Below, in pieces: positions 22,537 to 35,210 of a stretch of DNA of 64,000 bases. Source of the stretch: Lutraria lutraria (lineage: Eukaryota; Mollusca; Bivalvia; Venerida; Mactridae); the NCBI GenBank assembly GCA_964023205.1, contig OZ026851.1, forward strand, positions 18,359,528 through 18,423,527. Reading direction: 5' to 3'. Position numbers and translations under genes: made by a program. How positions within the stretch are numbered: the stretch's first letter is position 1; the number at the start of each line of letters is the position of its first letter. Under the pieces are notes generated by a model. It was given only the letters and a program-made list of their open reading frames with translations, was not told the origin of the DNA and did not search any database.

Positions 22537-22725
22537 CAGTGGTTTTCACCTTCTATAATAGAGGCCTATTAAAGGCCTCTCCCCAATTGATAATTTCTTT
22601 AAAACCATGGAGTTTTCCCAAAAATCCAAGCATACACAAGCTATTTTATTTCCTAAATCAGCGATTTTAGCTATATTTCTTCCCAAAATCAAAAGGTTAA
22701 GGCCTTTTCCCAATGAAGAGAGAAA
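22537..22725 (+). repeat. Dispersed repeat F, copy 1
   Basis: It shares about 190 bp with 57030-57225 in the same orientation: TTTTCACCTTCTATAATAGA, AGTTTTCCCAAAAATCCAA, AGGCCTTTTCCCAATGAAGA. No coding potential is seen. Confidence 0.65.
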
Positions 22726-23119
22726 AAAGCTGGTTATGATAAATAAAATATAATATACTTACAAGTTTTACGAGTACTTCTGATTAGGTAAAAAATCTAA
22801 ATGCACATTTATTTAGAGAATAATCAGGCCTTCTCATGCCATTTTTGGGACCGAAATTAAGCTCAAATTCACTGGTTAACCCCCACCCCTCCGATTTCAT
22901 CCCAAAATTCCCTTGTCAAAAATGTAATATTGGATTTTAAAAAGAATAAAATGACTTATGGACATAAATGCTACAGTGTATATTGAAAAGTGCAATGGTC
23001 ATAGTTGTAAAATTTGTACAGTCATAATTATTATTAATTGGGTGTGTGTTTTTATTAACATTTTATCTTTAGTAAAATTTCGTCTGACATGACTTCTCTC
23101 TTACCCCAAAAGGGCTGAT

Positions 23120-23600
23120 AATGATCAGCTTACTGTGTTGTTGATGACAATGCAGGAACAAGACACGAATGCCTCCTAATGACCAACTGTATAGTAACAC
23201 CTAGACTTTTGACCTATTGAACTTAAAATCATCATAAAGGGTCATCTGCATGCAATGACCAACCTCCCAAACAAATTAGAGGACCGAAGGCCATTTTAAA
23301 TCACTCTGTAGTTCTGTCAGAGGTTTTAGGGCTGAAGGGCACTGTGACCTTGACCATTGACGAACTGACCTCAAAATCAATGGGGGAATCTACATATGAT
23401 GACCAACCTCCCAACTAAATCTGAAGAGCTTAGGCCCAATCGTTCTCTAGTTATTTTTCGGACAAGGTTTTTTAGCTGAAGGCCACTGTGACCTCGAACT
23501 TTGACATACTGACCTAAAAATCTAGTTTTTGGTTGGACAATGTTTTGTTACGGATGGATGGACCGACATTGGCAAAACAATTAATATATACCCATTTCTA
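23120..23600 (+). repeat. Two core-like units ending in a GGATGGATGGACCG tail
   Basis: Two units of about 140 bp carry CTGACCTCAAAATCAATGGG, GACCAACCTCCCAACTAAAT and GAAGGCCACTGTGACCTCGA, then GGATGGATGGACCGACA. The design resembles the tandem-core elements, but both terminal hairpins are absent. Confidence 0.5.
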
Positions 23601-23639
23601 TGAAAGGGGGCAGAATTAAAAATTTAAGATGAAAGTATG

Positions 23640-25665
23640 AATTTAAAAAGTATTCCAATTGTCTACAAAGTCACCCTGCTCTTATCTTCATGCTGACATT
23701 GTTACAGATGCTGACCATGCAAACATGGATGACCATCTTTCACTTGTCATAACACTGTGTGTCTGTGTCGATATCTTTCGATGACACTAAGTGTCTGTTA
23801 AGTGCCAGCTTATTTACTGTTAATGTTTCTCCCTCAGAAACAAGTGGTGATCAGTTTCTGATTGAAACATTACAGGCACTCAGACGAGGCAGTGGGTGCT
23901 TCCTATTAGATTTATTTTTTTGTCTGTCATTTAATGTTTAGATGTCTGTATCTGAAGTAAGATTTTGATGTAAACTTGTCATGGTATGTGTGACGTGTCT
24001 GTCATTAAACGAATATTTTACATCATGTGATTATGATAACTCGACACAGCACAAGACATGTGCGTACTTACAGATACACAAATGTCCTGCTTTAATGAGT
24101 ACAGATTTGGATACTAAAGGCCAATCATGCATATTTAGATGATTCAGTTTATTTATATTTACCATGAGACTGATAAGTTAAATGTATTACCACAGGAACA
24201 TGCAACGGATCATTTCAGAAGCATATAATAAAGAAGAGATTTAGGGTTCCTAGCATAGATAACAGAACACTTCAATACATTCCATCTTCCCCAAAATATT
24301 ACCTTCCGAAATTAGGACATATTTTTTATTAAAAATAATTACATGTTACGTATCTTTAAATAAGAATAAAACTAGAAAACGATGTAGCATTGATAAATGG
24401 CAAGTTAAATCAGCATAACACCAAATGGGTCGGGTTTTGAATCATAATTTATCATTTTTTTCCAAGCAAAAACTTGTTAAAACCTTTAGCATTTCAACTG
24501 TTACAAATATCATTAGTGTATAAATATTATTAATTCTGCACAATTGGAAACAAGCTTAAACCCTCTAATTTTTCTTCATTTCTTTCCTACTAAAAATGTA
24601 TATATTCTTCATATGAAAACATCATATACATGTATTTGCAATAAATTAATATAAAAATGTTATATGTGCATGATGATACTTTTCAAACATGTATGTTAAA
24701 AACATAACAAATCATATGATTGTACGAGTATGAAGAATAAGAAAAAAAAATTACCTTCCCTCAAATCCCTAATCCAACAAACCAAGACCTTCATTGTAGC
24801 ATTGCTCAATTATACTGAAATTTGGCACATTTTTGTTTATGTTTATAATATGTAAACTACTGGGAGTCGGATTTGTTGCTATAAACAGATCAGTAGGAAG
24901 TTTATTGGAAGGGGGGCTAAGTTTACATTTTGTCTGATAGCACTGGCAGGGGAAACAAATATAGCCGGCCCTTATAATAGACAAAATCAGCTGAGGGACT
25001 GAAATGTATTGAGACAATACCAGCCAGAATAACAAGTAAAACATCAAAGGATCATAGATTTTGTAAAACGTTTGTATAAATAGAAACAACTGCTTGGAAT
25101 TACTGTTCTATTTAGTAGAATTCAATGTTTTGTTTGCTGAAACTTTTTCAAACTAATTATATATAAATATGAACGTAAATCACCGAGGAATAATTATTTA
25201 ATTTAGTGAAAAAATACAGAAAATTAACATCTTGTTTTAATAAGTGACTTAAATCTCTGAGGATTTCTTCTGAATATAATCATGTAATAATCATTTCCAC
25301 TAATTAGTATTTTGTAATTAATTTCACAGGAAATATATAATTATCTCGTGATAAGTGATTATTTATTATTACCCATAACGCGAGGAACACATCGTCAAAC
25401 AATGTCATTAAATACATTTTTTTTGTTTGGTTCATTAGAAATTAGATACATGAAGTAATAATTTGTAAAATGAAGATTTATACTCTCAGACGCCATCCAT
25501 TATCTGTTGGTCTGTCTACATTTCTTGGAATAAACAGGAAGCAGAACTAGTAATGAGAGAATTACTGTACATGATTTATGTTTGAATACTCACTGTTTTA
25601 ATCAATATTGATTCTGATTTCGTTTGAACCTTAATGTTCTATGGGACAAAACAGAACCCAAAATG
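23640..25665. other. AT-rich intronic stretch
   Basis: No supported gene. The longest minus ORF (24769-25089) encodes a hydrophobic AT-driven peptide with no recognised family. Confidence 0.4.
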
Positions 25666-25670
25666 AAATA

Positions 25671-25861
25671 CAGTCAAACCTGTGACCAAAGATCACCCTA
25701 GGGCATTAAGACAAAATGTAGCCATTGTTGACAGGTGACTTTTATTTGGAGGTTGTTTGGTCTATATAATCAATGCCAGTTTTTTATTTTTTAAAAATAG
25801 CCTAAATTCACAGGGTGACCTTTATTCAGGTGTGCAGGCTGCTAACACAGGTTTGATTGTA
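25671..25861 (+). mobile_element. MITE family C copy 2, both termini present
   Basis: It opens ACAGTCAAACCTGTGACC and closes AACACAGGTTTGATTGTAT. The two ends are inverted repeats of about 17 bp. The interior has AAAGATCACCC and CAGGGTGACCTTTATTCAGG blocks shared with the other copies. Confidence 0.7.
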
Positions 25862-26325
25862 TGCGAGCCTGTAACCGGTTGTGTAATCATGTTTTATCTT
25901 ACACCAGTATTCTTGTTACATAATAAACACGCCATTCGTCTATAGACGGTTTTATCTATTTCTGGTTCACGCACACAAGTTTTGTTTATCATTTTAATGA
26001 CCACTGTAACAATAAGAAATGATTATACAAATGTAAGAATTGTGATACATTCGGAATGTTCTGACAAATTTATTATACATAATATTTCTAGGATTTCTGA
26101 ATATGTGCATTCTGACATAACTATAGTGTAAATGAGCGATATGTGAGACTTTTATAGATTTCAATATGGTGATTAAGCAGCATTATATAGACAGTTCATT
26201 CATTCAATGTATCATCATAGCTTGTAGCATCACATGCATACATCGAGAATATATAATACTAGGTCGAACGCTCAATCTCAAAAATTAAATTTACAAATAT
26301 TATGTTACCAATATTACATTTGATG

Positions 26326-26476
26326 CATTGAATGTATAATACATACAAAGACAGTTATAACCATAGGCACTTGATTCTGTGATTTTTATACTTTTATAGA
26401 TGTTATTTTTCAATTAAACTCATCAAACAATGCAAATCTGTCAAATAAACAATCTTCAATTTGTTCCGCTATTGTG
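26326..26476 (+). repeat. Inverted-repeat partner G, left arm
   Basis: About 150 bp are the reverse complement of 29064-29212, sharing TTTTCAATTAAACTCATCAA, ACAATGCAAATCTGTCAAA and TCTTCAATTTGTTCCGCTAT. The two arms lie 2.6 kb apart. Confidence 0.75.
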
Positions 26477-26491
26477 TGTATAAAAAACACC

Positions 26492-26684
26492 CAAGGTAGC
26501 TCACTCGCCATCTTTCCCATTGACAGAAGTGACGATACCGCGGATGGACTGGTTGCAAATACTCAAATACTCCCGAAAAGCGCATGCAGTTGGAAGGAAA
26601 GCCGAGACCCACCCTTATTTGCGACCAGTCTATCTCGGATATTGTGACTTCTGTCAATCGAAAAAATGGTGAGTGAGCTACCTT
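26492..26684. mobile_element. 193-bp foldback element
   Basis: The left arm AAGGTAGCTCACTCGCCATC through GACTGGT is mirrored by the right arm GACCAGTCTATC through GGTGAGTGAGCTACCTT. The arms are about 60 bp with a spacer of about 65 bp. Only the termini and spacer differ from a perfect palindrome. Confidence 0.7.
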
Positions 26685-27092
26685 GATGTTTTTCTAGACG
26701 AATTTTAGTCACGGGTACAAGTTTATTCTAGTTGTTTGCAAGTATATAGTATAGTGTCTATAACAAGTTTGGGTAATCCTGGCCATTTGACTGGCTGCAG
26801 GTGATGTCGGTCATTTTGATTGGGCAATCACTGGACTAGCTATTTGTAAGCTAACCTGAATGTTCGTTTGCTACTTTGTCACAGCGTCAGTCACACATAA
26901 ATATACTATAACCCTATATATATCATTCATGCATATTGTCATATCATCACATCATTCATTTTATTCATTACACGGTAACATCAATAAAACTTTAACACTT
27001 TACCCTTGTCAGGGCCTCACTTTTCATTTGGTTATGGTCCTGATGCACGGGCTTGGTTTCCTGTCTTAACAAGTCATCTTTTCACAAAAACT

Positions 27093-27326
27093 TCAGTCGT
27101 AGAGTAAATGTTCGAAAGGTAGGACGTGTTACGTTTTGCTTAAAACTATTATTGTGTACTTCCAGGTATGATGTTACTCCATCATTTTCTTCATGTTGTC
27201 ATCACTATCCATCATCTCATTGCTCATTGTTATTTAATGTATTCTTTATGATTGAGTCGTGGAGTAAATGTTCGAAAGGTAGGACATGTTACGTTTTGCT
27301 TAAAACTATCATTGTGTACTTTCAGG
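27093..27326 (+). repeat. Two 74-bp copies spaced 159 bp apart
   Basis: AGTCGTAGAGTAAATGTTCG, GTGTTACGTTTTGCTTAAAA and GTGTACTTCCAGGT occur at 27093 and 27252 with five differences. Both copies end in an acceptor-like CAGGT, but no open frame links them. Confidence 0.6.
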
Positions 27327-27628
27327 TTGAAAAGCCACTTTGGGCCACCTTGACTCGATATCAGGTTCTTATTTTGTCACATTCCCCGCGATACAAATAT
27401 AATATTGGGGAGAACCCCGCAACATTAATATAGTTGATACCTGGTATGAAAGTAATGCAGGCATTCCTCTGTGATGTTGACCTAGATAAGTTGTTGCGTG
27501 GAAGAATATCGCTAAATAAATGCTATTTGAAGTTCAATGTGGTTGTATTGTAGCAGATAATGGTGAATCTGTTAGAATTTAGGGTATATTCTATTTGATT
27601 GATGTACTGGGTATGCAGATGTTACCAT

Positions 27629-28916
27629 GTGACCCATCTGGGCCGTTTTTTATCCCATGGCCATTATATGAACATATTTAAAAGAGGTCCATTAGACAAA
27701 GCTAGATACCAAATATCTTAGCTCTAGGCCTTGTGGTTTCGGAGAAGATTTTTTTTAAATTTTCCTATATAAAATAGAATAAACCCCAGGGCAGGGCCAA
27801 TTTTGACCCCGGGGTCATAAATTGAACAAACTTGGTAGAGGTCCACTAGACAATGCCACATACAAAATATCTAAGCTCTAGGCCTTGCGGTTTCGGAGAA
27901 GAAGATTTTTTAAATTTTCCTATATGTCTTTATAAATCAAGTGACCCCCGGGGCGGGGCCAATTTTGACCCTAGGGCAATAATTTGAACAAACTTGGTAG
28001 AGGTCCACTAGACAATGCTGCATACCAAATATCTTAGCTCTAGGCCTTGTGGTTTCGGAGAAGATTTTTTAAATTTTCCTATATAAAATAGAATAAACCC
28101 CAGGGCACGGCTAATTTTGACCCCGGGGCCATAATTTGAACAAACTTGGTAGAGGTCCACTAGACAATGCCACATACAAAATATCTAAGCTCTAGGCCTT
28201 GCGATTTCGGAGAAGAAGATTTGTTTAATTTTCCAATATAAGTCTATATAAATCAAGTGACCCCCGGGGCGGGGCCAATTTTGACCCTAGGGCAATAATT
28301 TGAACAAACTTGGTAGAGGTCCACTAGACTATGCTACACACCAAATATCAAAGCTCTAGGCATTGTAGTTTTTGACAAGAAGATTTTTTAGATTTCCTAT
28401 ATAAGTCTATGTAAAATCAAGTTACCCCCGGGACGGAGCCAATTTTGATCCCAGGGGAATAATTTGAACAAACTTTGTAGAGTTCCATTAGATAATGTTA
28501 CATACCAAATATCTCAGCTCTAGGCCCTGTGGTTTCAGACAAGAAGATTTTTTAAGTTTTTTCTATTTGTTGCCATAGCAACCAGAATTTTTAATGAAAT
28601 TTAATTTTTTGAACAACTTTGAAAGGGGACCACCCAAGGATCATTCCAGCAAAGTTTGGTTGCAATCGGCATAGCGATGTAGGAGGAGATGTTGTTTTAA
28701 GTAAGCATGGACGCCACGTACTCGTAACGACGCACGATGGACGCAGGGCGATCACAAAAGCTCACCCTGAGCACATTCGTGCTCTGGTGAGCTAAAAACG
28801 GCCCAGATGGGTCACTTGATCTTACTTGGACTCGTATAGAAAACTTCAACAATGTTAATCTCCAAATGACCTTTTCTCCTCGTGAGCATTTATAGGGCCA
28901 TCATGGCCCTCTTGTT
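27629..28916 (+). mobile_element. Tandem-core element copy D with its 5' end inverted at the 3' side
   Basis: Core units of about 180-240 bp (CTCTAGGCCTTGTGGTTTCG, CAATTTTGACCC, GAACAAACTTGGTAGAGGTC) run to the 3' hairpin GCTCACCCTGAGCACATTCG and on to GGTGAGCTAAAA (ending 28797). The element starts abruptly at GTGACCCATCTGGGCCG. The missing 5' 118 bp, including the AGGGCCATCATGGCCCT hairpin, lie inverted at 28799-28916. Confidence 0.8.
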
Positions 28917-28923
28917 CATAACA

Positions 28924-29055
28924 TGTAAATATGTTATACTCTCCATAATGGAGGATTGAATAAAATATACAGTCAATATCCTTGATGAAAAAAGCAACTT
29001 CATACAAAAAACATAAACAAATGCTTCTTGTAATTTGTCAACCTATAACATTTCA
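28924..29055 (-). repeat. Partial inverted copy of dispersed repeat H
   Basis: It is the reverse complement of about 48245-48365 (CTTCTTGTAATTTGTC, AAAAAAGCAACTTCATAC, CTCTCCATAATGGAGGATTG). It directly adjoins inverted-repeat arm G at 29064. Confidence 0.65.
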
Positions 29056-29063
29056 ATACAGTT

Positions 29064-29212
29064 TTTCTTGTTATACACTCAATAGCGGAACAAATTGAAG
29101 ATTTTTCTTTTGACAGATTTGCATTGTTTGATGAGTTTAATTGAAAAATAGCATCTATAAACGTATAAAAATCATGGAATCGAGTGCCGATGTTTATAAC
29201 ATACAATGTTTA
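29064..29212 (-). repeat. Inverted-repeat partner G, right arm
   Basis: This is the reverse complement of 26326-26476, with few mismatches. Confidence 0.75.
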
Positions 29213-29630
29213 TACATATACAAGGGCACTGACTCATAGGGTGACAATTTTAGATTGGGGTAGGGTCTAATTCTTATTATAGATTTTAGCTGACAACTGG
29301 GGGGGGGGATATAAATCAATATCCTGCCTACTAAAAAATACTCTTCCGTCATTGGATGCTTTGACGTCACATGGGACCTAATATATCCTATATTGCGTTA
29401 CCAGAATATATTGGGTCTGTAATGGAGTCATTTATTTTAAATATTGCGTCTGTAATGGAGACTTTTAATGAGGAAGGTAGTCTGCATGATATAATCGGTC
29501 TCGCCCAGTATGGTTTTCCACATAACCATATATCACGTATCATGTCAGTTACTAACCCTGAAACTATTATTATGGCTCCATATTAATTACCATTAAAGCT
29601 AAAATTTCCAAGACCCCCCCCCCCTCGCCC

Positions 29631-29656
29631 CACACACACACACACACACACACACA
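29631..29656. repeat. (CA)n microsatellite
   Basis: About thirteen CA dinucleotides, preceded by a poly-C run at 29613-29624. A poly-G run lies at 29301-29310. Confidence 0.9.
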
Positions 29657-30129
29657 TTGGTTCCATCAGCCCTGTGATATAACTGATGGTATACAAGTTA
29701 ACAATAACATGAAGGTTGGTGATCAATTAAGAATGGAATTAATGACTGTTTATTCTATCAGGTATTACTTGAACAATGCAACTATTTAATCTGCATATTT
29801 CCTGATTGGAACCAAACGTTGAATTATGTAAAAACAGTTTCCATTTCATGATTATCATGAGTATTGTCTTTCAAACATTCATCATTTATTTTGTGATTTA
29901 TTGTAAATTAGAAAACTGCAAAAAATAAAATAGTTCTGTAATAAAATAAACACAATCAATCACAAACAGATATTTTAATCCACTTTGTAAAGAATGGAAT
30001 TTTGATGTACCACAGCATCAGATGCTGGATTTGTAATAGTGTCGATTTGTGTTAAAATACCATTTTAACATACTTACTGAACAAAATGCTTACTTCATAC
30101 AATGTTTACGCACTTTAGTGTACGAATGT

Positions 30130-30925
30130 CGATAATGTTAGGATAAACGCGAGATCCAGGCAGTTAGGATAAACGCGAGATCCAGGGTGAATAAACGTGA
30201 GATCCAGGCAGTTAGGATAAATCCAGGCAGATAGGATAAACATGAGATCCAGGGTGGGTAAACGTGAGATCCAGGTAGATATGATAAATTTGAGATCCAG
30301 GCAGATATGAGATGTGATAAACTTGAGATCCAGGGTGGATAAACGTGATATCCAGGCAGATAGGATTAATGGGAGATCCAGGCAGATATAATAAATGCGA
30401 GATCCAGGCAGATATGAGATGTGATAAATTTGAGATCTAGGGTGGATAAACGTGAGATCCAGGCAGATAGGATTAATGTGAGATCCAGGCAGATATAATA
30501 AATGCGAGGTCCAGGCAGATATGAGATGTGATAAATATGAGATCCAGGGTGGATAAACGTGATATCTAGGCAGATAGGATTATTGTGAGATCCAGGCAGA
30601 TATGATAAACATGAGATACAGGGTGGATAAAAGTGAGATCCAGGCAGATCCAGGCATATATGAGATGTGATAAATGTGAGATCAAGGGTGGATAAACTTG
30701 AGATCCAGGCAGATATGATTAACATGAGATCCAGGGTGGATAAACGTGAGATCCAGCCAGATATGATAAATGTGTGATCCAGGGTGAATAAACATGAGAT
30801 TCAGGTAGCTATGATAAATGTGAGATCCAGGGTGGATAAACATGAGATCCAGGTAGATAAATGTGAGGTACGAGAAGACAAATGATAGATCCATGCAGAT
30901 GCGAAAAACATGAGATCTAGTGGTC
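30130..30925. repeat. Compound 22/26-bp minisatellite
   Basis: Units like GAGATCCAGGCAGATATGAT plus AAACGT alternate with GAGATCCAGGGTGGATAAAC plus GT. Unit order and bases vary throughout. Open minus-strand frames here merely translate the repeat. Confidence 0.85.
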
Positions 30926-31484
30926 AAACGCGAAATTAAACAAACAAACTTAAGGTCACGCAGAAAAAAAGATCTACAGGACAAGTGAGAGATCTGGGTA
31001 AATGAATGTGAGATCAAGATGATGAAAATTGGATACGTGCTTACGCAAGAGATTGTTTTCACAGATAAAAATGATGCTACGAGTCCAAAACATTATTATG
31101 TTGTAACAAATTATTTCTATTCTGAAAGGATAGTCCCAAAATTCTTTTTTATTATGCAATTTTAATAATGATAATTGAATAACAATACTAAAGTTACCAA
31201 AGTAATCAGACATAAAATTGAGATATAATTTCTTTGTGATTGTTGCAAGTCACATGAGATAGCCCCTGGAGTTTGGGACAAGTATGTATCTGGACAAAAA
31301 AATAAACAAAAAAAACAATTATCACAACAGACATGTTCTAATACAGCATACAGCGCTCTATGGCGTTGATTAGTCTATGACACAACATGGAATACCCCAG
31401 TGTAAATCTGAGACATTCATTTCTTCTTAATGTTCTTTCATTGTTGACGTCGTATCCAGTAATATCTCCTTTACTTTGTCAGTT

Positions 31485-31812
31485 GTTTAACATCCCATTC
31501 TAGAACTACAGCCCTTCGAAGGTCGCCCTAGAGAGAAGGGAGATCAGATATAGGAGACATTTGTATCTCTACTCTTATTTTGAATGTTTTTTTACTCACT
31601 GTCTGGTTCTTTATTGTGCCCGGTGTAAAGCTCCGATACATGCATCGTCCTTTTTCTGGTGATTTTCTTAAGACACAGTACTTAGCTCAGTATTTGGAAT
31701 GGGGACACTGAAAAAGCGTCCCTGAGAAATTCAGAAGGCGGAGCCGAGATTCCAACCCACAACCTTTTGTTCATTAGTCCAGCATATTACCTCTAGACCA
31801 TTGATCATCCAT
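31485..31812 (-). mobile_element. SINE family I, near full length
   Basis: On the minus strand: head with GGTCTAGAGGTAATATGCTGG and a B-box relic GGGTTGGAATC, body CTTTTTCAGTGTCCCCATTC, CATGTATCGGAGCTTTACAC, and the tail GATGTTAAACAACTG. This is the most complete copy of the family in the window. Confidence 0.7.
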
Positions 31813-31814
31813 AA

Positions 31815-33590
31815 TATCACTTACATATTAGATTGTCATTAAAATGGTTATATCCCAATTTTGTTTCAGTAAGACGATATGAACATGGCTCACTAAGCCC
31901 CTTCAAATGAGATTCAAGAAAACATGATTTTTCTTGAACTATTCATGCACACATCATAAACAGTTCATGAGGTATGAATAACTATTTGACAGGGGTCAAG
32001 TTCTAACAAAACTCAGTCCAAATAAAATACTATGAAACATGAGATCAATAAAATCAGAGTTTGATCTCGTAGGAATTCTAATAGCATTATGGACACAAAC
32101 AACTGAGTTATATTGACAAACTTGAGATCTAGATGTCAAACTAATATTAGATGACAGTAATTTACGGCTGAAGTTCAATTATGTCCTGATTAACAACAAT
32201 TAGTGCCAACCTCTGTCCCACGATACTGCATTAATATTTTGATTTTATAATATGTAACTGTGACCCAGGCACGTCGAGGATAGATTGTCCCCATGCAGAT
32301 CCAAGAATAAAGACAATTATCTAAATGAACGACTGAAGATGCTAAATACGAATTATAAAGTTGATTATTTACCAGTAGAAATGCCTGTGAGAAAGGAGTA
32401 ACTTCGAGTGTGCATGTAAGTTAATGTAAAAGGATTTTTCTCATTTATTTTGCCTTTCCGCACACTTTCGAGGGCCAAAAAATAAATCAAACGTGCGTGC
32501 ATGCTCGTGTGGGTGTGTGCATGTGTGTTACATGTTTGGTGACGTGTAAAGTGACTTGTTGAGTGACATGGGTTTGATAATATGTGCACATGCAAGTAGT
32601 TGTGACTCAAACATATAACGTGTTTCTAAATCGCAGTTTTGTGTCAGTTGCAAAATGTGAAATATGATTCAATCACTTGTATTAAGCAGCTTTTGAAACG
32701 ACTAATATTCAAGTTGTTCATTTCTTGATAATTATTCATTCATATATTTGTTGGTTACGTGTTATTTTGCAAGTTTTCAGAATACCTCATCAAAAATAAA
32801 TAAAGTGTTCTGACATTTACTTTACGTGTTCACCCATGTTCAATAAAGATATCGTCATTATTATAATTGTATAAACAGTGGTTTATCGTTAAGTTACCTA
32901 TCTGATATCTATAAGGTCTGGGAGAGGTTATGATGCATTGTTGCTGTGAACTGTATTCGTGCAGAGATAATAATTACCTTATAAAACCACGCTGTCTCTC
33001 CTAACAGGCACCAAGAGAAATACATTCAGGTGACAGAAAGAACATGAAATATTACATCTACTGATATGAGACTAATTAGACAAATGGAAACATCTCAATA
33101 AACAACCATCATAACAACACAATAACACTCCTAGGAATTACTCTCTTTATGCACGTACAAAGAATATAAGGTCAAATCTAGCTTTAATGGGTATAATCTT
33201 ATATTAACTACGAAGATGATTTTTGGAAACTCAACGATAGTTCAGCTTCCATAGCAGTTACACGCTCGGCGTCTATGAATTTTTATGCGGACCTAGGTAT
33301 TACGTTAACCTATATCCGCCATGCAATTGTTAAACTAGTCCCCGTTTCATGTTGCAGTGCAAGTCTATGTAAAATCAGTTTCCATGAGTACTTTTTGATA
33401 ATTGCACTAATTAACAATTAATGTTGTAAACAAAATATATTTTCACACAAAATAGCCTCAGGATGTTAACTCCAAAGGCCTGCCAAACTATGGGATTAAA
33501 TTGTGTTGTTTTTTACAAAAAAAATATAAATGCATAATCTTTTAGAATACTACTCCTACATTTTTCATGGGATTTTGACGAAACTTTCAC
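31815..33590. other. Intronic stretch without confident features
   Basis: AT-rich sequence with a TG-rich simple tract near 32490-32580. No gene or clear repeat was identified. Confidence 0.4.
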
Positions 33591-33593
33591 AGA

Positions 33594-34290
33594 CTTGTTG
33601 TTACTAAGAACCCCCACACATATATTCCGGGTTTCGTGATTCGATCATTTTTAGCAGATTTACGGCCCTTTGTTTGCCTGTACCGAAATTGAAACCTTGC
33701 CTATTAAATCAAAACGCTACCACCTGCAATCATCAAACTTCATATCTTGGTTCATCATGACAATCTCTACAGGACCTGTGCATTTTCAAAAAGGGCAACC
33801 GGAGGGGGCATGGTGTTTATAAAACACATCTTGTTTATTCTGTATTCTAATATTAACACTATCACAATTTACCGAAAGGAAATATATAAGCGTCATATGA
33901 ACTCGAAACATATTTGTTCGAAGCGAATGTGTCGAAAGTGTCTAAAATAAAAACATGACTTATGATAGTTCAAATGTTAAAAACATGGACTCGCAGTACC
34001 TTAGAGGTTTCATTGAATCTACTTGGACTAATTAATGAGGGATTTATATTTCTTGTTTCAGAGATCATGCAGCTATTTCTCAGATATTTCATTTATTAAT
34101 TCTGGTCAAACATGAACACAATCTACTTCACAGTTCATTCTAAGGTCAAGGGGTCATCAGACATGTTGTTTGTGTAGTAGACATAGTTGCCATGAAAAAG
34201 GAAAAGGACTTGTTGTTACCAAGACGCCCCACACATATATTCCGGGTTTTGTGATTCGATCATTTTTGACGGAATTATGGCCCTTTGTTT
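33594..34290 (+). repeat. Duplicated 77-bp block, copies at 33594-33670 and 34212-34288
   Basis: CACACATATATTCCGGGTTT, GTGATTCGATCATTTTT and TTACGGCCCTTTGTTT occur in both copies. The sequence between is unrelated. Confidence 0.65.
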
Positions 34291-35210
34291 ATTTTGTGTG
34301 TTAGATAAACTTTACAAGAAAGATTTATTTCCCTTGTGTGTTTAGCTATCATTTGAAAAGTTTGTCTCCGGTAAACAATCAAATTCAGCTCGTTCCGATT
34401 TTGACCGTTTTCAGCCGCGGAAAATTCGGTTAGAGCAGAAGTATAGCATAAACATGTAGAAATCACGCTTCAACGGGCGGAGTCATCACAATATTCCAGA
34501 CTTCTTCCTCATAAATAAAAAGATGCAATAGCTCGAAAAGTGCGATAGTTCGAAAAGTGCGATAGTTCGTAATTTTCGGACGTTCCTGTGGCATTTCGAA
34601 CTATCGCGTTTCCACTGTATGTTTAAATTGAACTCTTCAAAAGAATATGCTGAAAGTACCGGTATCAACTTATTATAGGCTTATATCCAAACTTCCAAGA
34701 ATCTGCATGTTTCCAAAATATATTTCACAGATTTATGCCTTAGATTTTCTGTCTGGGATTATTCCATTTTTCTAACTATTTGATTAGCTACATATTGCTT
34801 AAGTAGTACCTGAGCTTAATATGATTTATAACTACATGTAATACCTAATAACATTAATCACACTTAAATATCACAGGATATCTATTATCTTTCCATATAT
34901 AAATGAGCCTGAGTTTGGGGTCTGACATAATTATATTAACTCCTTAAGAATGAAATTGGGGGTTGTTTCTAATTGTTGATGTCATATACACCCCATACAT
35001 CACCGCCAAAACATAGCATAAGACTCAGTACATTTCGAGGGTTCAACGCAACAGTGTCGTAACTCATATTGAAATAAGAACAAGTTACGACAGTGTTGCG
35101 CTGAGCCTTCGAATTTTGTGGAAGTAATTTTTCTTCTTTATGAGCTAATTAATGATCAAGATGAGTTACTAGATCATGATCCAGATAATGTCACATTGAT
35201 GTAAATAATT

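Noticed and set aside
29371..29586. 71-aa plus ORF beginning MGPNISYIALPEY
   Set aside because: It contains an internal duplication (TCTGTAATGGAG) and no recognised domain; coding potential could not be supported.
30366..31062. Minus ORFs rich in ISHLSC/LDLTFI repeats
   Set aside because: They are translations of the 22/26-bp minisatellite and shift frame between units.
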